From: Babylonia areolata
Taxonomy: Eukaryota > Mollusca > Gastropoda > Neogastropoda > Buccinidae
Assembly: GCF_041734735.1 (NCBI RefSeq)
Contig: NC_134905.1
Span: 10,342,214-10,406,213 of the forward strand
DNA length: 64,000 nt
Direction: 5' to 3'
The notes beneath the pieces were generated by a model that was given only the letters and a program-made list of their open reading frames with translations, ran no database searches and had not been told where the DNA came from. Positions within the stretch are counted from its first letter, which is position 1, and every line of letters begins with the position of its first letter. Below are positions 36,420 through 47,400 of the stretch, in pieces. The translations under genes were made by a program, and so were the position numbers.

Positions 36420-36560
36420 TCACAAAAACCGATGGCGACAAAGCTTCCACGCAACACATGATGACGCCATGGTGACGAAACAGAGAATGCGCAGAAAGCC
36501 GGGTACAGAGGGCGCCACTTTCTCCCACAGTGTAAGGTCAAGGGGCTGAGCTTTGATTTC
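36420..36560 (-). CDS. MAO: MAO last coding exon, mitochondrial outer-membrane tail anchor
   Basis: 141 bp, acceptor ...ATCGTTGCAG, in phase 0 and ending at TGA (36420-36422). It reads [20 protein letters not shown], then a hydrophobic helix [18 protein letters not shown], then basic KLCRHRFL. Vertebrate MAO ends the same way: W-E-(R/K)-x-L-P-S-V-x-G-L-L, a transmembrane helix, then short basic residues. A (GT)n/(AT)n tract, 36573-36649, sits directly before the acceptor. No clear polyadenylation signal was found in the roughly 400 bp beyond the stop. Confidence 0.9.
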   Translation of the reverse strand, partial: EIKAQPLDLTLWEKVAPSVPGFLRILCFVTMASSCVAWKLCRHRFL

Positions 36561-36572
36561 CTGCAACGATAT

Positions 36573-36653
<81 letters not shown>

Positions 36654-37107
36654 TACGCATACGTCACATGAAAACACAAACTGTAGAAAACAGTAGTATT
36701 TCTACGTGATCAAGTATGACATTAACATCACCAGCCTGGAAACGGAATCACAGGCGAACCAAACAGACCAATACTGCACTAGTGGTCTGCAAGACATCAG
36801 CATACACTGTCACAATCGCATGTGATAAAGGAATTTTACGAAGAGTATGTTGCGGCATGTAGTGTCGCCCCTGCATGGTTTGTCGCCAGCGACAATACGT
36901 GCAGTCTCACAGCAAATACTGTCGCCCCTCTGCACTGCTGCTGCTGTTGTTGTTGTTGTGTGCATGTGCACACGTGTGTAATTCGTGTGTTTGTTTGAAT
37001 TGACACTCCTGTTTATGTAAAAGGGTGTGTTGTGGGAGAGGGGGCATGATAGGGGGCAGGTGGATTTGACGTGTGTGTGAACGTGTGTGAATGCACGTGC
37101 ATGTCTG

Positions 37108-37140
<33 letters not shown>

Positions 37141-37363
37141 AGATTTGCAAATGTTGCCTGGTTATACTTTTGGAGTTAAAAGACATTTTGTGTTTTCTCA
37201 ACTTTTATGTCACATTGTTGTGTATTTGGAAATGTTTGTTCTGGGCATGAAAAGATTATTTTGCAGTGATCCTCCATACTCCAACAGGAGTGAAAGGATA
37301 ATTAAAACTTGAAACTTGTGTGTGTGTGGGTGTATGTGTGTATGTGCGTGTGTGTGTGTGTGC

Positions 37364-37431
<68 letters not shown>

Positions 37432-37999
37432 ATGTGTGTGTGTGTGTGTGTGTGTGTGTTATCTTATCTGCGAGGGCATAACCCTTCAACGACGTCAGCT
37501 GGGTCGTAAAGTTACGTCACAACTTCTCAACCAGTGGGTTCGGGATCTTGAGTCGATCGATAAAGTCAAGGTGGATGGGCAGTAAACTGGTCAGCTTTAG
37601 CAACTGTCACTCTGTGTGAGTGAGTGAGTGAGTGAGAGTGTGTGTGTGTGTATCATCTTATCTGCAAGAGCACAGCCATTGAATGACTATGGTTGGTCGT
37701 AAAAGTTACTCCTCACTCACTCGTCACAACAGCACCAGTGCAGACCAGGGCGTCAAACATGCAGTGAGGGCTGCACGTATTGTCGCCGGCAACAATCCAT
37801 GCAGGGGCAACAATCCATGCAGGGGCAACAATACATGTCGCAAAAGGTATACTAATCAGAAGCAAAATACATGATCACCATTAAAACATCCATCACCAAC
37901 ACACTAGTGTTGCATGAAAACTTCACATCTCAACACGTACTGATTTTGTACATTTGACTCCTGTGCAATGCCCAGCATGCTCGCGTGCAAACTCGGACG

Positions 38000-38038
<39 letters not shown>

Positions 38039-38442
38039 CATATGCACGTATGGGTGCGCATATGTGAGTGCACACACACACACACTGACCTCGTCTTCTG
38101 GTTCATCTTGCCAAATTTCTTCAGTCGATATGAGACCCTTGAGATGAAGAATCTGAAACACGTATGCACACACTGGAACGTACACGTACATAAAGCAAAC
38201 ATACATACATACATATATACATACATACACACGCAAACGCACTTACATACTCGCGCACACACATGCACGCATCCATACCTTCTGTGGCAGTCATGCTTAA
38301 ATCATTCCTGTCTTTAACACACTGCTTAAAACTTATTCAAAAATAATTCCCTCCCTAATTCATTGCATATTCTTCAATCAGTTACATTAAATTGGGAATA
38401 TGCATGCCTTTAACGTTAAAAATGTATAGATAGACAGATAGT

Positions 38443-38496
<54 letters not shown>

Positions 38497-41400
38497 GAGA
38501 GAGAGAGAGGGGGGGGGGGTGCGTGCGCGCGCGTGTCTGCTCCCGTGAGTAGTATACATGCAGGTACGTGCACCAGGGATGAGTGACTTTAAAAAATTGG
38601 ACAGTGTTTCTTTGCTGTGCTTATTTTATCTGTAGTTATCATCATAATTTATCAAATCATCATTAGCCTGGGCTATTTAAAGTGTTAAACAGACCTCTCT
38701 TGCGGCCCTCTCCCCGGCCTGGATTGCGCCCTCCATGTAGCCTGTCCACTGGGTGGCTGTCTCTGTGCCGGCAAAGTGCACTCTGCCCACCGGCTGTCTC
38801 AGTGCTCTGCAACACTCACCAATGGGTGGGCTGGCTTTGTAGTTTGGTGTGGTATGTTGTGTTGTTTGGTGCTGTGTTGTCTGGTGTTCTGTGGCAATGT
38901 GTTGTGTTGTGTCGTGCAGTACTGTGTTGTGTGGCAATGTGTTGTGTTGTGTCGTGCAGTACTGTGTTGTGTGGCAATGTGTTGTGTTGTGTCGTGCAGT
39001 ACTGTGTTGTGTGGCAATGTGTTGTGTTGTGTCGTGCAGTACTGTGTTGTGTGGCAATGTGTTGTGTTGTGTCGTGCAGTACTGTGTTGTTTGGCAATGT
39101 GTTGTGTCGTGCAGTACTGTGTTGTTTGGCAATGTGTTGTGTTGTGTCGTGCAGTACTGTGTTGTTTGGCAATGTGTTGTGTTGTGTCGTGCAGTACTGT
39201 GTTGTGTGGCAATGTGTTGTGTCGTGCAGTACTGTGTTGTGTGGCAATGTGTTGTGTTGTGTCGTGCATTACTGTGTTGTGTGGCAATGTGTTGTGTTGT
39301 GTCGTGCAGTACTGTGTTGTGTGGCAATGTGTTGTGTCGTGCAGTACTGTGTTGTGTGGCAATGTGTTGTGTTGTGTCGTCCAGTACTGTGTTGTGTGGC
39401 AATGTGTTGTGTTGTGTCGTGCAGTACTGTGTTGTTTGGCAATGTGTTGTGTCGTGCAGTACTGTGTTGTGTGGCAATGTGTTGTGTTGTGTCGTGCAGC
39501 ACTGTGTTGTGTGGCAATGTGTTGTGTTGTGTCGTGCAGTACTGTGTTGTTTGGCAATGTGTTGTGTCGTGCAGTACTGTGTTGTGTGGCAATGTGTTGT
39601 GTTGTGTCGTGCAGTACTGTGTTGTGTGGCAATGTGTTGTGTCGTGCAGTACTGTGTTGTGTGGCAATGTGTTGTGTTGTGTCGTGCAGCACTGTGTTGT
39701 GTGGCAATGTGTTGTGTCGTCCAGTACTGTGTTGTGTGGCAATGTGTTGTGTTGTGTCGGGCAGTACTGTGTTGTGTGGCAATGTGTTGTGTCGTCCAGT
39801 ACTGTGTTGTGTGGCAATGTGTTGTGTTGTGTCGTGCAGTACTGTGTTGTTTGGCAATGTGTTGTGTTGTGTCGTGCATTACTGTGTTGTGTGGCAATGT
39901 GTTGTGTTGTGTCGTGCAGTACTGTGTTGTGTGGCAATGTGTTGTGTTGTATCGTGCAGTACTGTGTTGTGTGGCAATGTGTTGTGTTGTGTCGGGCAGT
40001 ACTGTGTTGTGTGGCAATGTGTTGTGTCGTGCAGTACTGTGTTGTTTGGCAATGTGTTGTGTTGTGTCGTCCAGTACTGTGTTGTGTGGCAATGTGTTGT
40101 GTTGTGTCGTCCAGTACTGTGTTGTGTGGCAATGTGTTGTGTTGTGTCGTCCAGTACTGTGTTGTGTGGCAATGTGTTGTGTTGTGTCGTCCAGTACTGT
40201 GTTGTGTGGCAATGTGTTGTGTTGTGTCGGGCAGTACTGTGTTGTGTGGCAATGTGTTGTGTCGTGCAGTACTGTGTTGTGTGGCAATGTGTTGTGTCGT
40301 GCAGTACTGTGTTGTGTGGCAATGTGTTGTGTCGTGCAGTACTGTGTTGTGTGGCAATGTGTTGTGTCGTGCAGTACTGTGTTGTTTGGCAATGTGTTGT
40401 GTCGTGCAGTACTGTGTTGTGTGGCAATGTGTTGTGTTGTATCGTGCAGTACTGTGTTGTTTGGCAATGTGTTGTGTTGTGTCGTGCAGTACTGTGTTGT
40501 GTGGCAATGTGTTGTGTTGTATCGTGCAGTACTGTGTTGTTTGGCAATGTGTTGTGTTGTGTCGTGCAGTACTGTGTTGTGTGGCAATGTGTTGTGTTGT
40601 ATCGTGCAGTACTGTGTTGTTTGGCAATGTGTTGTGTTGTGTCGTGCAGTACTGTGTTGTGTGGCAATGTGTTGTGTTGTGTCGTGCAGTACTGTGTTGT
40701 GTGGCAATGTGTTGTGTTGTGTCGTGCAGTACTGTGTTGTGTGGCAATGTGTTGTGTTGTGTCGTGCAGTACTGTGTTGTTTGGCAATGTGTTGTGTTGT
40801 GTCGTGCAGTACTGTGTTGTGTGGCAATGTGTTGTGTCGTGCAGTACTGTGTTGTGTGGCAATGTGTTGTGTTGTGTCGTGCAGTACTGTGTTGTGTGGC
40901 AATGTGTTGTGTTGTGTCGTGCAGTACTATGTTGTGTGGCAATGTGTTGTGTTGTGTCGTGCAGTACTGTGTTGTGTGGCAATGTGCTGTGTCGTGCAGT
41001 ACTGTGTTGTGTGGCAATGTGTTGTGTTGTGTCGGGCAGTACTGTGTTGTGTGGCAATGTGTTGTGTTGTGTCGTGCAGTACTGTGTTGTGTGGCAATGT
41101 GTTGTGTTGTGTCGTGCAGTACTATGTTGTGTGGCAATGTGTTGTGTCGTGCAGTACTGTGTTGTGTGGCAATGTGTTGTGTTGTGTCGTGCAGTACTGT
41201 GTTATGTGGCAATGTGTTGTGTCGTGTCGTGCAGTACTGTGTTGTGTGGCAATGTGTTGTGTTGTGTCGTGCAGTACTGTGTTGTGTGGCAATGTGTTGT
41301 GTTGTGTCGTGCAGTACTGTGTTATGTGGCAATGTGTTGTGTCGTGTCGTGCAGTACTGTGTTGTGTGGCAATGTGTTGTGTTGTGTCGGGCAGTACTGT

Positions 41401-44400
41401 GTTGTGTGGCAATGTGTTGTGTCGTCCAGTACTGTGTTGTGTGGCAATGTGTTGTGTCGTGCAGTACTGTGTTGTGTGGCAATGTGTTGTGTTGTGTCGT
41501 CCAGTACTGTGTTGTGTGGCAATGTGTTGTGTTGTGTCGTGCAGTACTGTGTTGTTTGGCAATGTGTTGTGTCGTGCAGTACTGTGTTGTGTGGCAATGT
41601 GTTGTCTTGTGTCGTGCAGCACTGTGTTGTGTGGCAATGTGTTGTGTTGTGTCGTGCAGTACTGTGTTGTTTGGCAATGTGTTGTGTCGTGCAGTACTGT
41701 GTTGTGTGGCAATGTGTTGTGTTGTGTCGTCCAGTACTGTGTTGTGTGGCAATGTGTTGTGTTGTGTCGTGCAGTACTGTGTTGTTTGGCAATGTGTTGT
41801 GTCGTGCAGTACTGTGTTGTGTGGCAATGTGTTGTGTTGTGTCGTGCAGCACTGTGTTGTGTGGCAATGTGTTGTGTTGTGTCGTGCAGTACTGTGTTGT
41901 GTGGCAATGTGCTGTGTCGTGCAGTACTGTGTTGTGTGGCAATGTGTTGTGTTGTGTCGGGCAGTACTGTGTTGTGTGGCAATGTGTTGTGTTGTTTCGT
42001 GCAGTACTGTGTTGTGTGGCAATGTGTTGTGTTGTGTCGTGCAGTACTGTGTTGTGTGGCAATGTGTTGTGTTGTGTCGTGCAGTACTGTGTTGTTTGGC
42101 AATGTGTTATGTTGTGTCGTGCAGTACTGTGTTGTGTGGCAATGTGTTGTGTTGTGTCGTGCAGTACTGTGTTGTGTGGCAATGTGTTGTGTTGTGTCGT
42201 GCAGTACTGTGTTGTGTGGCAATGTGTTGTGTTGTGCAGTACTGTGTTGTGTGGCAATGTGTTGTGTTGTGTCGTGCAGTACTGTGTTGTGTGGCAATGT
42301 GTTGTGTCGTGCAGTACTGTGTTGTTTGACAATGTGTTGTGTTGTGTCGTGCAGTACTGTGTTGTGTGGCAATGTGTTGTGTCGTTCAGTACTGTGTTGT
42401 TTGGCAATGTGTTGTGTCGTGTCGTGCAATACTGTGTTGTGTGGCAATGTGTTGTGTCGTGTCGTGCAATATTGTACTGTGTGGCAATGTGTTGTGTCGT
42501 ATTGTGCAATATTGTATTGTGTGGCAATGTGTTGTGTCGTGTCGTGCAATATTGTATTGTGTGGCAATGTGTTGTGTTGTGTCGTGCAGTACTGTGTTGT
42601 GTGGCAATGTGTTGTGTCGTTCAGTACTGTGTTGTTTGGCAATGTGTTGTGTCGTGTCGTGCAATACTGTGTTGTGTGGCAATGTGTTGTGTCGTGTCGT
42701 GCAATATTGTACTGTGTGGCAATGTGTTGTGTCGTATTGTGCAATATTGTATTGTGTGGCAATGTGTTGTGTCGTGTCGTGCAATATTGTATTGTGTGGC
42801 AATGTGTTGTGTCGTATTGTGCAGTGATATATTGTGTTTACAGTATTGTAGTGTATTCTTCAGCTCTCTTTGCTTCATTTCTCTGCAACCGTCAGTACTA
42901 AGTACTTTTGTGTTGCGGTGTTATGTACTATGTTGTCTTATACTTTTCTGTGTTGCGTAATACATTTAAAGTGTACTGCAGTAGAATGCTGTTCGAGGTT
43001 TACTCTGTTTTAATACAGAAGCTTCGAGCTATAGACGTATTTCGGTTACCTCCCACGTTGGGAAAGTCATGGAGAAAATTGTAAATATTAGAATGGTATA
43101 TTACTGTGACAAAAATAACATAATTCCGTAAGCTGAAACTGGATTCCGGAAACGATCTACAACTGATCATCTGATCCGTCTCACTACCCAAATTAAAAAA
43201 AACAGTTTTCTAAGCGAAAAAGTATCCTTGCGTCCTTCTTCGATCTTATGACCGAGTATGGCATAGCAGACTGTTATTTAAGCTGAAACAAACTGGTCTG
43301 TCGGGTCATGTTTATGACTATGTTAAATCCTTTTTAAGTGGGAGATATAGTGGCAAAAGTGGGAGTAACTTTATCAACCTCTAGACCTATAAACATGGGA
43401 ATCCCGCAGGGTCCCATTATTTCTCCATTGTTGTTCAACATTACGCTTTATGATTTACACACATGTTTTCATCATCTACCAAGCTGGCACAATATGCTGA
43501 CGATATTGCTATATGGATTCAGACGTCCTTGAGGAAAAGGACAAGCCTACATTACATCAATTATGTACACAAACATTTTCAGGGTGACCTCGATAGACTG
43601 AGTAGCTATATGCACTCTAATGATTTTGAGTTTTCTGCAGAAAAAACACATTTGATCCTCTTTAATAATGGTTATAACCCCAGCAAACTACCACGATTTT
43701 TGGGGGGAGGACGTGAAATATTTTTCAAGACGGAAATAAAATTTCTTGGGATCCTATTTACTTCAAAACTAAACTGGAAGAAACGCATTGATTCAATGGT
43801 GACTAAAGCAGTTAAAATTTAAATTTCTTAAAAATTGTAAGTCATTCTCCTTGGGGACAAGACTCCAAAATTCTTTTACATTTAGCGACATCTCTCGTAA
43901 GATCAAGATTGACCTACGGTCAAGAAAACTTCTTTTCTGCTCTGCCGACGTTTCTAAAGAAGCTGCGAATAATTGACAGTAAAGCTGTGAAACTGGCTTT
44001 AGGGGTACCTGTGCATACTAAGACCTCAGAAGCCTATAAACTTGCGGTTATTCTACCACTAGATGAAATCAGAAAATTAAGTTCTGCTAAGTACATTGTG
44101 AGATGTACAACAGTGGATTAATTTGAGGAATTGAATATTAGGTCTGATATTGATTTTCCAAAAAATGCAGAAAATAATTCAAATCTACAAACCATTCGCA
44201 CATATATGTCAGATATTTCAAATTCTTCAGGCATTGATTTACATGATATGGCACCTCGTGTTCTGGTGCCACCTGTCCCCCCCCCAGTGTGGTGTGGTGT
44301 GGTGTGGTGTGCTGTAGTGTGGTGTGGTGTGGTGTGGCGTGCTGTAGTGTGGTGTGGTGTGGTGTGGTGTGGCGTGCTGTAGTGTGGTGTGGTGTGGTGT

Positions 44401-47400
44401 GGTGTGCTGTGGTGTGGTGTGGTGTGGTGTGGTGTGCTGTAGTGTGGTGTGGTGTGGTGTGGTGTGGCGTGCTGTGGTGTGGTGTGGTGTGGTATGGTGT
44501 GCTGTAGTGTGGTGTGGTGTGGTGTGGCGTGCTGTGGTGTGGTGTGGTGTGGTGTGGTGTGGCGTGCTGTGGTGTGGTGTGGTGTGGTGTGCTGTGCTGT
44601 GGTATGGTGTGGTGTGGCGTGCTGTGGTGTGCTGTAGTGTGGTGTGCTGTGGTGTGGTGTGGTGTGGTGTGGTGTAGTGTGGTGTGGTGTGGTGTGGTGT
44701 GGTGTGGTGTGGTGTGGCGTGCTGTGGTGTGGTGTGGTGTGGTGTGGCGTGCTGTGGTGTGGTGTGGTGTGGTGTGCTGTGCTGTGGTATGGTGTGGTGT
44801 GGCGTGCTGTGGTGTGCTGTAGTGTGGTGTGCTGTGGTGTGGTGTGGTGTGGTGTGGTGTAGTGTGGTGTGGTGTGGTGTGGTGTGGTGTGGTGTGGTGT
44901 GGTGTGCTGTAGTGTGGTGTGGTGTGGCGTGCTGTGGTGTGCTGTAGTGTGGTGTGGTGTGGTGTGGTGTGGTGTGGTGTGGTGTGGTGTGGTGTGCTGT
45001 AGTGTGGTGTGGTGTGGTGTGCTGTGGTGTGCTGTAGTGTGGTGTGGTGTGGTGTGGTGTGGTGTGCTGTGGTGTGCTGTGGTGTGCTGTAGTGTGGTGT
45101 GCTGTGGTGTGGTGTGGTGTGGTGTGGTGTGGTGTGCTGTAGTGTGGTGTGGTGTGGTGTGGTGTGGTGTGGTGTGGTGTGGTGTGCTGTAGTGTGGTGT
45201 GGTGTGGTGTGCTGTGGTGTGCTGTAGTGTGGTGTGGTGTGGTGTGGTGTGGTGTGCTGTGGTGTGCTGTGGTGTGCTGTAGTGTGGTGTGCTGTGGTGT
45301 GCTGTGCTGTGGTGTGCTGTGGTGTGCTGTAGTGTGGTGTGGTGTGGTGTGCTGTGCTGTGGTGTGCTGTGCTGTGCTGTGCTGTGCTGTGCTGTGCTGT
45401 GCTGTGGTGTGCTGTAGTCTGGTGTGGTGTGGTATGGTATGCTGTGGTGTGGTGTGCTGTGGTGTGCTGTAGTGTGGTGTGCTGTGGTGTGGTGTGGTGT
45501 GGTGTGGTGTGCTGTGGTGTGCTGTGGTGTGGTGTGCTGTGGTGTGGTGTGGTGTGGTGTGCTGTAGTGTGGTGTGGTGTGGTGTGCTGTGGTGTGGTGT
45601 GGTGTGGTGTGGTGTGGTGTGCTGTAGTGTGGTGTGGTGTGGTGTGCTGTGCTGTAGTGTGGTGTGGTGTGGTGTGGTGTGGTGTGGTGTGCTGTGGTGT
45701 GCTGTAGTGTGGTGTGGTGTGGTGTGGTGTGGTGTGGTGTGCTGTAGTGTGGTGTGGTGTGGTGTGCTGTGGTGTGGTGTGGTGTGCTGTGGTGTGCTGT
45801 AGTGTGGTGTGGTGTGGTGTGCTGTGGTGTGGTATGGTGTGGTGTGCTGTGCTGTGGTGTGCTGTGGTGTGCTGTGGTGTGGTGTGGTGTGCTGTGCTGT
45901 GGTGTGGTGTGGTGTGCTGTGGTGTGCTGTGGTGTGGTGTGGTGTGCTGTGGTGTGGTGTGGTGTGCTGTGGTGTGCTGTGCTGTGCTGTGGTGTGCTGT
46001 GCTGTGCTGTGCTGTGCTGTGCTGTGCTGTGCTGTAGTGTGGTGTGGTGTGGTGTGGTGTGCTGTGCTGTGGTGTGCTGTGGTGTGCTGTAGTCTGGTGT
46101 GGTGTGGTATGGTATGCTGTGGTGTGGTGTGCTGTGGTGTGCTGTGGTGTGGTGTAGTGTGGTGTGGTGTGGTGTGGTGTGGTGTGGCGTGCTGTGGTGT
46201 GCTGTAGTGTGGTGTGGTGTGGTATGGTGTGGTGTGGTGTGGTGTGCTGTGCTGTGCTGTGGTGTGCTGTGGTGTGCTGTGGTGTGGTGTGGTGTGGTGT
46301 GGTGTGGCGTGCTGTGGTGTGCTGTGGTGTGCTGTAGTGTGGTGTGGTGTGGTATGGTGTGCTGCGGTGTGGTGTGGTGTGGTGTGGTGTGGTGTGGTGT
46401 GCTGTGGTGTGGTGTGCTGTGGTGTGGTGTGCTGTGGTGTGCTGTAGTGTGGTGTGGTGTGCTGTGGTGTGGTATGGTGTGGTGTGGTGTTCTGTGGTGT
46501 GGTATGGTGTGGTGTGGTGTGGTGTTGTGTGCTGTAGTGTGGTATGGTGTGGTGTGGTGTGGTGTGCTGTGCTGTGGTATGCTGTGCTGTGCTATGGTGA
46601 GGTGTGGTGTAGTGTGGTGTGGTATGGTGTTGTGTGGTATGGTGTGGTGTGGCGTGCTGTGGTGTGGTGTGGGGTGGTGTGCTGTGCTGTGGTGTGGTGT
46701 GCTGTAGTGTGGTGTGCTGTGCTGTGGTGTGGTGTGGTGTGGTGTGGTGTGGTGTGCTGTGGTGTGCTGTAGTGTGGTGTGGTGTGGGGTGTGGTGTGGT
46801 GTGGTGTGGTGTGGTGTGGTGTGGTGTGGTGTGGTGTGCTGTGGTGTGGTGTGGTGTGGTGTGGTGTGGTGTGGTGTGGTGTGCTGTAGTCTGGTGTGGT
46901 GTGGTATGGTGTGCTGTGGTGTGGTGTGGTGTGGTATGGTGTGCTGTGGTGTGGTGTGCTGTGGTATGGTGTGCTGTGGTGTGGTGTGCTGTGGTGTGGT
47001 GTGGTGTGGTGTGGTGTGGTGTGCTGTAGTGTGGTGTGGTGTGGTGTGGTGTGGTGTGGCGTGCTGTGGTGTGCTGTGGTGTGCTGTAGTGTGGTGTGGT
47101 GTGGTGTGGTGTGGTATGGTGTGCTGTGGTGTGGTGTGCTGTGGTGTGGTGTGGTGTGGTGTGCTGTAGTGTGGTGTGGTGTGGTGTGGTGTGGCGTGCT
47201 GTGGTGTGCTGTGGTGTGCTGTAGTGTGGTGTGGTGTGGTATGGTGTGGTGTGGTGTGGTGTGCTGTGGTGTGGTGTGCTGTGGTGTGCTGTAGTGTGGT
47301 GTGGTGTGGTGTGGTGTAGCGTGCTGTGGTGTGCTGTAGTGTGGTGTGGTGTGGTATGGTGTGGTGTGGTGTGGTGTGGTATGGTGTGGTGTGGTGTGCT

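Noticed and set aside
38677-40902. Minus-strand frame that joins His/Thr/Asn-rich repeats to the MAO C-terminal motif
   Set aside because: The repeat part is intronic satellite read through the acceptor at 38806; only 38695-38806 is exon.
38682-42960. Very long open frames on the plus strand (over 1,200 codons in three frames) rich in Cys and Val
   Set aside because: They are six-frame read-through of the stop-free 35/40-bp satellite units; no codon bias, domain or start context supports a protein.
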